This document shows, in pieces, positions 1 through 8,742 of a stretch of DNA of 35,505 nt (its first letter is position 1; each line of letters begins with the position of its first letter). Location: the NCBI GenBank assembly GCA_001970955.1, contig MPUH01000771.1:1-35505 (forward strand). Reading direction: 5' to 3'. Position numbers and translations under genes: made by a program. The notes below the pieces were generated by a model. That model had not been told where the DNA came from. It saw nothing but the letters and a program-made list of their open reading frames with translations, and did not search any database. The stretch comes from Stentor coeruleus (lineage: Eukaryota; Ciliophora; Heterotrichea; Heterotrichida; Stentoridae).

Positions 1-1152
1 TAGTTTTATATAAGAATGCTAATAAATATTATAGAAGTTGATTAATTGAGTTAATCAACATATTTTATTATCTGGTTTTTTCTTTTAAATTTTATATATG
101 AGAGTTTTATAATCTGCCGAAATTACTTACAATTTTAAGTATATGAAATCAAACTATCAAAATTATACTTACAAATCTGCGCATTAATTAAAATTATGTA
201 TATCATAAATTGTGACTAAAAAAATTGTATTTCAATACAAATTTTCTTCAAATGATCAATGAATTAATAATTATTTTTTTATAGTTTTAAATCAAGAGCC
301 AATGTATACTGGATAAGATTTTGATGTTAATAAAAAATGCTATAGCGCTAGGAGTGGTAGTTTTAGCACAAGGCATGAGCTGAAGAAGTAACTCCTTAAC
401 AAGAGCTTACTTATTTCGATTACAATATTATATATAGATATAAAATATACTATATTTTCACATGGGACCTAAATTTGTATTATATAAAATTAAATTAAAT
501 AAGACTTAAGAAATATAATTAATTGTAAATTTGAATTGTCTTAATAGCGAGTAGTTAGTAAAAAGAGTTATATAAAATATTTATGAAATCTAAAATAATC
601 AAAGGATTTTTAAACGATTAAGTGAATTTTAAAATGAAAATAGGGAAAAAGTGAAAATAAATCATAAGGTAACCAAATCATACGAAACATACAAACTTAA
701 AGAAAAACCTAGAAAGTAGCAAGAAAGCCATGCTAAAAGCCTATTTGTAAACTAAAGATAAATCTTTAAAATATCATAAAATCTCTTAGACAAAACATAC
801 ATCAAAAAAAACATTACCATAAAACTAACTCCACCCAAAATCCAAATTGCCTTTATCTAAATAGCCTCATCAATCAACAAATTTTTCCACTCAAACCAAT
901 CATTCAAAAATAAACACAACTTCTTCAAATCTTTCCTCATCACCACTCACTAAAAAAAATCTCATAACCTATCAAAACAATAATAAAAACCTTCTAAAAA
1001 TCCTTCTTAACTAAAACCTAATTCCATTTATCTATAAAAAACCTTATTAACTTTATCAATCTCCATACCCAAAAGCAGTTAATTTTCTTAATCACTATAA
1101 ACCCATATCAAAAAAATCACTTAACCTCACCAACAGATAAAGATAAATAAAT
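1..1152. other. Intergenic region left of the START gene
   Basis: No intact gene is visible. Positions 1-290 are plain AT-rich DNA with a perfect hairpin at 37-59. Positions 290-450 and roughly 590-750 read on the plus strand like eroded coding sequence, interrupted by TAA and TAG (see findings). From about 840 to 1140 the plus strand is almost without G: I count 5 G against 78 C in 300 nt. This is the sense-strand composition seen before nearly every gene here, so I take it as the 5' flank of the START gene. Confidence 0.6.
37..59. repeat. Perfect hairpin, 9-bp stem and 5-nt loop
   Basis: GTTGATTAA and TTAATCAAC form a perfect inverted repeat around the loop TTGAG. No gene is close enough to say whether it acts as a terminator or is chance in AT-rich DNA. 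Confidence 0.5.
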
Positions 1153-1965
1153 ATGGGCCAGGAGTTAAGTAGCATGTGTACATGTTTCGATACAATCCAA
1201 GAATCAAAGCATGAGATGAGTTTCATTGACTCAGAAAACAAATTAAAAGATCATGAAGGAGTAGAAAAACCTGATAATAGTTCAGAAAATGAAAACCCAT
1301 TTGAACAAGTAGAAGAAATATCAGGATTTAAATACTCAACAATTATCAAGCTTGCAACTCCAGCAGTTGATAATTTTACTCAACTCATAAACGAAGGTGT
1401 TGACGGTTATGACGTGATAATTGATAAAGAAAACTGCAAGGTTTATTCAAGAGAAGCTACAGATGGATACATCATAAAATACACCTGGAATGTCCAATAT
1501 TCCCCTCAAGAATTTATGAATTTCATGGATAAAGCTGAGCTTCGTAAAACCTGGGACTCAAACATTGATATAATAAATGTTTTAGGTTTTTATAACCCAA
1601 AAGAATCATTAGTATACACAAAGTATAAGAAATTCCTTGCTTTTGACCCAAGAGATACTTTAGCTTTTTGTAAAAGCACAGTCATCAATGGTAATCTTGC
1701 TGAAGTGACATTTTCAGTTGAATCTGAAGCTTATCCAAAAGGTGATAAATCTGTAAGGGTTATTTTATATTGTGCTGGACTTTATGCAGAAAATATTGAA
1801 CCTGATGATCAAGGCAATAAAACCAAAATTACTTGCCTTTCCCATATGGATGTTGGATTACCTAAAGCTTTAAATAATGTTGCTAGAAAATTTGCAGGAA
1901 CAACAATACCTCCATTGACTAAGAAAATATGCACAGAACTTAAAAAATACTATGATCAGCAGTAA
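1153..1965 (+). CDS. START-domain lipid-binding protein
   Basis: A 270-residue protein. Residues from about 80 to 265 resemble the START (StAR-related lipid transfer) fold: an N-terminal helix ahead of GYDVIIDKENCKVYSRE, the segment MDKAELRKTWDSNID typical of START strands, the central FDPRDTLAF stretch, and the long C-terminal helix after DVGLPKALNNVA. Such domains bind a single lipid or sterol and move it between membranes. The ligand cannot be read from the sequence. The start MGQELSSM fits an N-myristoylation signal (Gly2, Ser6), and Cys9 and Cys11 could be palmitoylated, so membrane tethering is inferred. The ATG follows an A-rich leader and ends a G-free 5' flank. The stop is TAA. It converges on the next gene with 88 nt between them. 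Confidence 0.85.
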   Translation: MGQELSSMCTCFDTIQESKHEMSFIDSENKLKDHEGVEKPDNSSENENPFEQVEEISGFKYSTIIKLATPAVDNFTQLINEGVDGYDVIIDKENCKVYSREATDGYIIKYTWNVQYSPQEFMNFMDKAELRKTWDSNIDIINVLGFYNPKESLVYTKYKKFLAFDPRDTLAFCKSTVINGNLAEVTFSVESEAYPKGDKSVRVILYCAGLYAENIEPDDQGNKTKITCLSHMDVGLPKALNNVARKFAGTTIPPLTKKICTELKKYYDQQ

Positions 1966-2053
1966 AAATTTTTTATCTAAGTTAGAATGTTTTTTAAGTT
2001 TATGAAAATGTATATAGTAAAAAGCAATATAATCTTTTGTGTATTTAAAATAA

Positions 2054-3259
2054 TTAATTAACCATTAACAATTCCTCTACCATGGCAGCCTGACACTTCA
2101 TAAAGCACATAAAATCATTATCTTCTGATTTTTTGACTATTGGAACTGTTGATTCAGTTTCAACCCTGGAAGGTAAAACAGGGGATTTACACTCATAAAC
2201 CATATTTTCTAGTTCATCTACACTTTTTCTTGTCCTCTGAAGCCTAGTATGTATAGTTTCTTGTATATCAACAAGCATTTTCAAAGCTTCTTTCCCTTGA
2301 TTGTATCTTAATTTCTCATAAATAGTTAATGCAAACTGATCTGATGTATGAAGTTCATTAAGTACTTCTAAATATTTTAACATAATACTATTGCTTGTAT
2401 TTGATTCAAAAGTTTTTATACTTGTCTCTTTAACTGGACTTGACTCTTTACTTAATATTATATATGATAAATTTCTTATTGCATTTGTATTAACAGCTTT
2501 TCTTGAGTCAACATTCTTAATATTTCTTTCCAATCTGTTTATATGTAATTTTAAAGTATTATTCATTTCAATAACCATTTTGTATTTTTCTTCTGCTTCT
2601 TTGATTTCTCTATCTTTGACATGAAGCATTGATTCTTGATATGCTCTAACCCTTTCACTATCTTTTAATTGTTTTTCTGTTGATGATAGTTTTTTAGTTA
2701 AAGATTCGATTTCTGATTTAAGGGTTTTACATTCAGAAGATATTGAGTCTAGAGCTGTACTTTTTGGCTCGCTATCAAAGAGGAACTTTTCGAAATTCGG
2801 GTTGCAGAAAAATTTACTTGCTTCGGTGTCTGAGTCTCGTTCGTGGCATTCAATTGTTTGTAGACGACTTTCTTCAGTTGGGAAAATTGTGCTGTCTAGA
2901 AAAGCTCGATTTTTCACCTGCTTGGACCGCTCATATGATTTTAGACGAGGTCTGTTATTCCCTAGATATTTTGATGGTGATTTGAGTTCGACACTTGACC
3001 CGATGAGTTTTTCTCTTAACCCAGTGAGTTCGCCAAATTTTGATTTTAAATTGCTAACTTTTTCTTCAATTATGCTGGCTAGGACATGATCACTGTCTGA
3101 ACGGCGGACAGTCTGAACTTTCCTAGAATTCAAAGTGCAGTTAAAAAGAGAGTCCCCGTCTAAGGACTCTTCACACGGATCGGTTATTTTAGGTATGTAT
3201 CTGCGGCTGGATAAGGTTGAAACTGAGCCTACAGATCTTTCAAGGTCCCTTTTACGCAT
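2054..3259 (-). CDS. Coiled-coil protein of unknown function
   Basis: A 401-residue protein not recognised as a member of a named family. Residues 1-170 are polar, rich in Ser, Arg and charged residues, and probably mostly disordered. From about 174 to 250 there is a clear heptad-like coiled coil (starting SECKTLKSEIESLTKKLSS). The last 150 residues are helical with a Ser/Val-rich linker (KSPVLPSRVETES) before a short hydrophobic C-terminus. There is no signal peptide or membrane segment. The only ATG in a good A-rich context opens the frame, directly after a C-poor (sense G-poor) flank. The stop is TAA. A structural or cytoskeletal role is plausible but inferred only from the coiled coil. 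Confidence 0.8.
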   Translation of the reverse strand: MRKRDLERSVGSVSTLSSRRYIPKITDPCEESLDGDSLFNCTLNSRKVQTVRRSDSDHVLASIIEEKVSNLKSKFGELTGLREKLIGSSVELKSPSKYLGNNRPRLKSYERSKQVKNRAFLDSTIFPTEESRLQTIECHERDSDTEASKFFCNPNFEKFLFDSEPKSTALDSISSECKTLKSEIESLTKKLSSTEKQLKDSERVRAYQESMLHVKDREIKEAEEKYKMVIEMNNTLKLHINRLERNIKNVDSRKAVNTNAIRNLSYIILSKESSPVKETSIKTFESNTSNSIMLKYLEVLNELHTSDQFALTIYEKLRYNQGKEALKMLVDIQETIHTRLQRTRKSVDELENMVYECKSPVLPSRVETESTVPIVKKSEDNDFMCFMKCQAAMVEELLMVN

Positions 3260-3560
3260 TATTTATTAGAAAACTTATACTTTATATGAAAATATAGTAA
3301 ATTTTTCCCATGTATAATTTTGTTTGGGGAAGTTTTGGAAATTGAGTGGTGGATGATGTTTTATGATTTAGGATATGAGAATTTTATAAGCATAATAGAA
3401 AAATAGTATTGGCGAAAAGTTTTATTAGATAATAAGCTTTAAATAAATGGATTATCTAATCTAAATCTATTTATTATATAATAACAGTTTAAGGATTTTT
3501 TTCATAGTTTATAAATGTTTAGGAGAAAATCTGTAACTCATATTTTAGAACTTTACAATC
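3260..3560. other. Short intergenic spacer
   Basis: This spacer lies between the start of the 401-residue coiled-coil gene and the end of the MORN gene, both on the minus strand. The half next to the coiled-coil start is C-poor on the plus strand, as expected for a minus-strand 5' flank. No ORF or RNA gene is seen. Confidence 0.6.
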
Positions 3561-4487
3561 TTAAACATCCAGCCATCTAAATCTTTGCCCATTCCTCCAT
3601 TCTCCTCTTTTAGCAGTAGTCGTCGAAACACTCATCGATCCAATACCATGTCTTTTACCTTTCATCCAACCTCCTTCATACATTTTCCCATCTGGCCATA
3701 CAAGTTTCCCATACCCATGTTTTAAATCATTAGCAAAATCTCCTTCATAATATCTACCATTAGGCCAATAAAACTTTCCTTTCCCATGCATTTTATTATC
3801 AACAAATTGTCCTTCATATTTCCTCCCATCGCTCCATTCATAAATTCCTATTCCATGAATACTATTCTTATAAAATTCTCCCTGATACACATTCCCATCT
3901 TTCCACCAAAAAGTTCCTTTCCCGCATTTGAGCCCTTCTATAAATTCTCCTACAAATTCAGATCCATCAACCCAAAGTTCTCTTCCCATACCATGTTGTT
4001 TAGAATTAACCCAATCTCCTTCATATTTTGTCCCATTCACACTTTCTAAAATCCCTTTTCCATCAAGTTTCCCATTGAAAAAATCCCCATTATAACAATC
4101 CCCATTAGAAAATATCAAACGTCCTCTTCCTATTATCAACCCATTATCCCAATGAGCTTCTATTAAACTCCCATCTTTTAAAAACTGAATTCCTCGACCA
4201 TGAGGTTTATCTTCTAAATATTCTCCTATATAAAGTCCATCTTCTAATTTGATTTCTTTCCATTCTGTAATTTCTTCTGATTCATTAACATATGTAAATT
4301 TTGGTTTTGTATCCCAGACAGCTTTTGTTGATATTCCAATATCTTCTCTATGTTCTGGGATTACATCTGAAAATTTTTTGAGGTTTTCAGCAGGGGCGAG
4401 AGTAGCTTCAATTTTACTATGGCCTAAGAACTCAACTGGTACTGAGTTATCAGGTTCTGCTTTACATTTGCAGTTTGTTATACCCAT
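3561..4487 (-). CDS. MORN-repeat protein, probably membrane-anchored
   Basis: A 308-residue protein. Ten MORN repeats follow one another with an exact 23-residue period, beginning at residues 86, 109, 132, 155, 178, 201, 224, 247, 270 and 293. Most have the form YEGxF/W...HGxGxxxWxDGxx; the second (IEAHW) and last (KRGEW) are degenerate. MORN repeats bind membranes or serve as scaffolds in cortical structures and near phosphoinositide enzymes; there is no kinase or SET domain here. The start MGITNCKC suggests N-myristoylation at Gly2 with palmitoylation at Cys6 and Cys8, which would place the protein on a membrane (inference). The stop is TAA. Only 27 nt separate its ATG from the stop of the upstream coiled-coil gene, and the two frames are the same. 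Confidence 0.9.
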   Translation of the reverse strand: MGITNCKCKAEPDNSVPVEFLGHSKIEATLAPAENLKKFSDVIPEHREDIGISTKAVWDTKPKFTYVNESEEITEWKEIKLEDGLYIGEYLEDKPHGRGIQFLKDGSLIEAHWDNGLIIGRGRLIFSNGDCYNGDFFNGKLDGKGILESVNGTKYEGDWVNSKQHGMGRELWVDGSEFVGEFIEGLKCGKGTFWWKDGNVYQGEFYKNSIHGIGIYEWSDGRKYEGQFVDNKMHGKGKFYWPNGRYYEGDFANDLKHGYGKLVWPDGKMYEGGWMKGKRHGIGSMSVSTTTAKRGEWRNGQRFRWLDV

Positions 4488-4514
4488 TGTTATAATTATG
4501 TTATTAAATGCAGG

Positions 4515-6071
4515 TTAATTAAACATTTGACAAAAACTATCGAGAATATTCTTTAGGTCTTGTTTGAGGATTTTTGGAAGAAGATGAGAATTGCAGATTT
4601 TCGCTAGGCAACAGGTTAAACCTTTGACTTGACTGTAGAAATTATGTTTTTGTTCAGCGAAATTCTCTTGAAGAATCGCCAAATCGAGTTTCCGTTGTTT
4701 AAGTTCAAGGAGAAGTTTTTCAGACAGATTTTTCGCTTTATCTCTTTGGTTTTTCATTTTGCCCAAGTTAAGCTTTAATTCATTATTTTTTTTCTTATAA
4801 ATTTCTACGTTTTTATCACTTAAAACTGTAGTTTGAGTAATTGGCTCTTTGATTTCTTTAGGTGAATAAAACGTTTTAATACTTGTTAAATCTAATGGAC
4901 TCACTTGGATTTTATCTAAGAACTTAAAAGGAGAACTATGTGCTGACATTGTCCTAGCGCGTTTACGTTGTGGAACCCAAGCTGGGGGTTTATTTTTCCC
5001 ATCACCTTGTTTTAACTCCCCAATAATTTTTTTTAAGGTTATAATCTCTGTTTCTTTATTAAAAAGGTCTTCAATAAGCTTCTCATTTCTTCCTTTTGTT
5101 TTTTCTGCAGCAATACTTAAAGCCCTTTGTAGTCTGTCTATTTCTTCATTTTTTTTCTGTATTGCTTCTTTTAAAACTTTTTCTTTTTCTTCTTTTTTAT
5201 CAAGGACTTTTCTTAACGAATTTACTGTTTTCTTGATTTTATGGAAATTGTCTTGAGTAAATGAAAAATGAAGGAGCATTTTTTCAGTCAGGTCTAGACG
5301 ATCTTTTAAAGGAAGGCCACTTATTGTGTTTATGTTTGTTTCTGTATTTTTTATAATATGTGTAAAAGCTTCTAAACAGTCAGAACGTATTTTTTCTATA
5401 GATTTTGTCAATTCATCAAGTCTGGATGAGGAGTTTTCTATACCTAAGACTATATCAGATAAGTGATCTTTTGCAGAATTTGATGATTTTTCTAGTTCTA
5501 AGCGAGAAATATGGCTTTGAAGAACATGTTTCTCAGTGTCGTATATTGATTTTAAAGTCTCAAGTTTTGTATTGCTTTCGCTGTGTAATTTTAAAAGTTC
5601 TTCTGAATGCGTTGAAGACTGATCTTCTATGTTTTTGTATAAAGATTTGATTTCTTTATCTTTTTGGCTTATAAAGGATTCTAAAGATGATAGTTTCAAA
5701 TCTTTTTCTATAAGCTGAGAATGCTTAGTTTTGATCTCAAGGTCTAGAAATGAGACTTTTCGCTCAAAATAAGATTTTTGGCTTGAGATTTCAAGTTTTA
5801 ACGACTCCTGCTGGTTTTCAAATTCGTTTAAGGATTGTTGCAGGGTATTAATTTTTTCTTTATACTCGTATTCGAGGGACTCATGATTGAGTTTGTGCTC
5901 TTGCTGCATTTTAAGAAGCATTTCATTATTATCAGAATTACTTGTTTCATGTGTCAAACTTTTTATCATTGACTCATACATAGCTTTTTGCTGCATTTCT
6001 CTATTCTTTGCATCTTCAAGTCTGAATTCTAAAAATTCTATTTGCTGCATATAAAAATCTGTATCTCCCAT
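4515..6071 (-). CDS. Long coiled-coil protein
   Basis: A 518-residue protein, family not recognised. Residues 5-205 form an almost unbroken coiled coil rich in Glu, Lys, Ser and Gln. A second coiled coil covers about 270-355 and a third about 425-475. Between the last two lies a basic, proline-containing linker (PPAWVPQRKRARTMSAHSS) that could be a phosphorylation or nuclear-localisation segment. The C-terminus is Cys-containing and ends in FCQMFN. There are no membrane segments. The stop is TAA, followed by nine sense codons in the same frame and then the ATG of the MORN gene, so one stop codon separates the two reading frames. Two neighbouring genes, fused transcription or stop readthrough are all possible; the myristoylation-type start of the MORN protein favours two proteins. 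Confidence 0.8.
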   Translation of the reverse strand: MGDTDFYMQQIEFLEFRLEDAKNREMQQKAMYESMIKSLTHETSNSDNNEMLLKMQQEHKLNHESLEYEYKEKINTLQQSLNEFENQQESLKLEISSQKSYFERKVSFLDLEIKTKHSQLIEKDLKLSSLESFISQKDKEIKSLYKNIEDQSSTHSEELLKLHSESNTKLETLKSIYDTEKHVLQSHISRLELEKSSNSAKDHLSDIVLGIENSSSRLDELTKSIEKIRSDCLEAFTHIIKNTETNINTISGLPLKDRLDLTEKMLLHFSFTQDNFHKIKKTVNSLRKVLDKKEEKEKVLKEAIQKKNEEIDRLQRALSIAAEKTKGRNEKLIEDLFNKETEIITLKKIIGELKQGDGKNKPPAWVPQRKRARTMSAHSSPFKFLDKIQVSPLDLTSIKTFYSPKEIKEPITQTTVLSDKNVEIYKKKNNELKLNLGKMKNQRDKAKNLSEKLLLELKQRKLDLAILQENFAEQKHNFYSQVKGLTCCLAKICNSHLLPKILKQDLKNILDSFCQMFN

Positions 6072-6263
6072 TTAAAATTATAAAATACACTCAACTAGTA
6101 TTTTCCCATTTCTCACTATAATCTTCATTTTTTACCTTCTTAATTTCCACCACCAAACCAAAAAATCCCATCATTTCCATGCTAATTCCCTTAAACCCTT
6201 CAAAAAAAAAGTCGTTTTCCAAAAATAATTACAATTTCTACCAAAAAATCATTAATTATTTCT
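6072..6263. other. Spacer between two minus-strand genes
   Basis: The plus strand is G-poor and C-rich next to the phosphatase end, the pattern found at the 3' side of minus-strand genes. No ORF is seen. Confidence 0.5.
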
Positions 6264-6843
6264 CTAAACCTCAATTCCTTTCTGCCTTTGTTCCTTACTA
6301 AAAATGCAATATCTCCTCAACTGTCCTTGAAAGCCATAATTCGGGTTAATCCATGGTCGTTTGTTTTTAACAAAATTATAAGCTGAAGTATATTCCATTT
6401 TATGATATCTGATCAAATATGCTATAACAATACTTGCTGATCTAGAAACCCCAGCAAAGCAATGAACAAGAACATTTTTCCCTTCTTGAATAGCTGATCT
6501 TATAAACTCTAAGGCATCTTTGAAATGGTTGGTTAATTTTGTTGAAGGCTCATCAGTGACTGGGATGATTTTATATGTAAACTCATCAGGGAATTTCGGA
6601 GGTAAGCATTCACAAATTGTTAATATATGAGAAATATTCAAACTTTTAAGGACTTGTAAATTGTATGCAGCTCCAACTGACCCTAAATACAGATGATCCA
6701 CAATCTAGATTCTAATCGAATATTACCTTTTGGGGATGGGAGTCTGATCGGGTGATTTGGTTGATGTAAACTCGTTTCATTCGCTCGAAAGCATCGTTTT
6801 GAGGTGAAATAGACCGTGTTTTAAGGACTCTAGATTTCTTCAT
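6264..6843 (-). CDS. Dual-specificity protein phosphatase with a short intron
   Basis: The catalytic exon encodes a compact DUSP domain with the signature HCFAGVSRSAS (HCxxGxSRS). The corrected model has its nucleophile at Cys121, Arg127 in the P-loop, and the general acid Asp90 in VTDEPSTKL. It would remove phosphate from Ser/Thr and Tyr of protein substrates. The domain's own frame has no ATG at its start. An upstream ATG at 6843 opens a 39-codon exon that joins in frame if 22 nt (6705-6726) are spliced out, giving KIVDHLYLGS, a typical DUSP opening, and a 185-residue protein. A standard 15-nt intron at 6712-6726 would put the product out of frame. The stop is TAG. At this length the protein is a small atypical DUSP with no kinase-interaction domain. 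Confidence 0.85.
6705..6726 (-). other. Probable 22-nt intron in the phosphatase gene
   Basis: On the minus strand this begins GTAATATTC and ends ATCTAG. Its removal keeps frame and removes an in-frame TAG. The six bases before the 3' splice site have A at -6 and T at -5, as in the three 15-nt introns of this window. A 15-mer ending at the first TAG (6712-6726) also has GT and AG but gives the wrong frame. A 1-2 nt assembly indel combined with a 15-nt intron is the alternative. Confidence 0.5.
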
Positions 6844-7444
6844 TTATATTATTAAATTTGAAGTATTGGTTTAGGTTAATATGATAATAGGGAAAATATA
6901 GTATAGGAAGATAGAGAGATTTGGCAAATGTGGATTAGGATTTTTATTTAGGGTCAGAAGGTTTTGTTTGTGTCAAAAATATTGAAATGATGGGAAATTG
7001 TAATAAAAAATATGCTGGATTAGCTTGAATTTTTTTTGTGGGTTTGGAAATTGTGCTTTAAAAAATTTGAGATGATTTTTAGAGTTTATAGATGATATAT
7101 AAGGAAAGAAAATAAGAGTAGGAAATCATGATAGAGGAAAAAGTAATGATAAAAGTTGGAGGTTTAGTTTTGGTAAATTAGTTTAATGATAAAGTTAAAG
7201 AAGATCGATTGTAAAAATAATTCTTGTGGTTTTATAGATTAATATAGTTTGCTATTGAAAAAAAAATATTGTTAAATGATTTTATATAATTTACCATTAG
7301 TTTTGTATGCTTAAAATATTCCATTTTTACATTTATCACTAAGTTATAAACAAAGATGATAATAATAATAATTTCACCGAAAAAAATTATTATTTCCAGA
7401 TTTTATCTTATATTATAAACTCTTTTTATATAATATACATCACC

Positions 7445-7530
7445 AAAATATATAATTCCTTCATCATACCAAAATCTAAAAGTACCTAAAATACAAAATT
7501 CCTTCATGATACCAAAATCTAAAAGTACTT
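7445..7530. repeat. Tandem duplication of a 43-nt unit
   Basis: The 32-nt stretch at 7454-7485 recurs at 7497-7528 with one mismatch (C against G), and similarity continues on the left flank, giving two 43-nt units. It sits mid-way in a divergent intergenic region and is non-coding as far as can be seen. Confidence 0.75.
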
Positions 7531-7852
7531 TATTCTCTAGTAGTATGTAGATTATTCTCAAAAAAATATCCTGCTTATCTTTTAATAGGACTAAGTATTC
7601 CTAAGCTCAAAACATATAAAATACTTTATTTTAAAATATAACTTTATCGTTATTTATTAAAGTGTAAGATCGGGCTTTTATATAAGAAATACCACCTGGC
7701 TGTGATAAAAATTACTTAAGCTTAAGAGAAATTTAAGCTTATATAAAATTTGAGGAAAATTAAGCACAATATTTTAGTTTATGATAGTTTAAAAAATAGA
7801 AAGTTGGATATGAAGATACTGAATATGTAAATTTAGAATATTTAAACCAAAA

Positions 7853-7873
7853 AAACTATGGCCACCATAGTTT
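7853..7873. repeat. Perfect hairpin, 9-bp stem and 3-nt loop
   Basis: AAACTATGG and CCATAGTTT are exact inverted copies around the loop CCA. It lies about 440 nt upstream of the next plus-strand gene. Function unknown. Confidence 0.5.
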
Positions 7874-8311
7874 ATGACATTTGATTTATTTTCTTGCCCC
7901 AAACAAAAACTTTTGTTTTTTTATAGGCAAAGCATATTTTTCAAATCATTTTGTTATTTTCTAATAACCAACTTAAAACCCATATTTCCAATATTTTTTA
8001 ATAATCAATAAACTAAATATTTCTTACAACATCCTTACACTTTTTTTCTATAAATCATAAATTTTCCTTATAAATTCTAAACCCTACATAAAGCATTCCT
8101 ATAACCCACATAATTTCTCATAATCTTCCAACACCCTAACACCTATTATCTACAAACAGCATATTTCCTTATTAATTTTATTATTTTTATCTAATCTCTA
8201 TACCTTTAACTCCTTAAGTAAAATTCCTACCATTACCCTCAAAAAAAAAAATAATCAAAAACTCGATAAAAGATTATATAAATGCCATATTTTATAATAT
8301 TTTCTTAAACA

Positions 8312-8742
8312 ATGTCCAGTATCTCAGGCATTTCCAATAATTCATTTGGCAAAGTATATAATTCATCCAATAGTATCCAAGATAGTATCGAAACTACAGA
8401 TAGTCTACAAGTAGATCAATTCTTTGATAGCCAAAAATTCCCTCAAAAACCCTCAGATTGCAAGTATTTATTTGAAAGTTTATCTGTAGAAAAAAATAAT
8501 CATTATAACAATTTATTTGTAAGACTCGAAGCTAAACTTGCAGAATTAGAAGTGATTTTACNGAAAAAAATAATCATTATAACAATTTATTTGTAAGACT
8601 CGAAGCTAAACTTGCAGAATTAGAAGTGATTTTACCTTGTGTTAATATTAGAGATGATTGTACGATTAAATCAAAACCTGTGTTGATGAAGCTTCCTGTA
8701 AGAGCAAGATTTATATGCTTAAATAATCGATTGATTAACTAA
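8312..8742 (+). CDS. Small unknown protein, frame broken by an assembly duplication
   Basis: As given, the frame runs into an N at 8562 and then into nonsense, because 73 nt (8489-8561) are repeated exactly after the N (8563-8635). Collapsing one copy with the N (74 nt) restores one open frame from ATG 8312 to TAA 8740-8742, 118 residues long. After the duplication point the frame reads ILPCVNIRDDCTIKSKPV and ends NNRLIN. The protein is polar and Ser-rich at its N-terminus (SSISGISNNSFGKVYNSS), with a short helical segment RLEAKLAELEV. It is not recognised. The G-poor 5' flank and the long C-poor 3' flank match those of the better-supported genes. Confidence 0.65.
8489..8635. repeat. Assembly artefact: 73-nt direct duplication around one N
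   Basis: Positions 8489-8561 and 8563-8635 are identical, with a single N at 8562. This is what a scaffolder leaves when overlapping contig ends are joined with a minimal gap rather than merged. Two similar joins occur in the gp210 gene. Confidence 0.9.

Larger units (their letters stand above)
6844..8311. other. Divergent intergenic region
   Basis: This region lies between two diverging genes. From 6850 to about 7300 the plus strand is C-poor (5' flank of the phosphatase). From about 7900 to 8311 it is G-poor (5' flank of the 118-residue gene). In between are a 43-nt tandem duplication (7445-7530), the palindrome CTTAAGCTTAAG at 7715-7726 followed by a further inverted copy to 7740, and a perfect hairpin at 7853-7873. 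No intact ORF is seen. Confidence 0.6.

Noticed and set aside
6264-6701. Phosphatase starting at GTG 6701
   Set aside because: GTG starts are not used in ciliate nuclear genes, and the position corresponds to the Val of the conserved IVDHLYLGS. An upstream ATG exon fits better.
8312-8742. The small gene as a natural frameshift pseudogene
   Set aside because: The break is an exact duplication around an N, the same pattern as in gp210, so it is an assembly fault.
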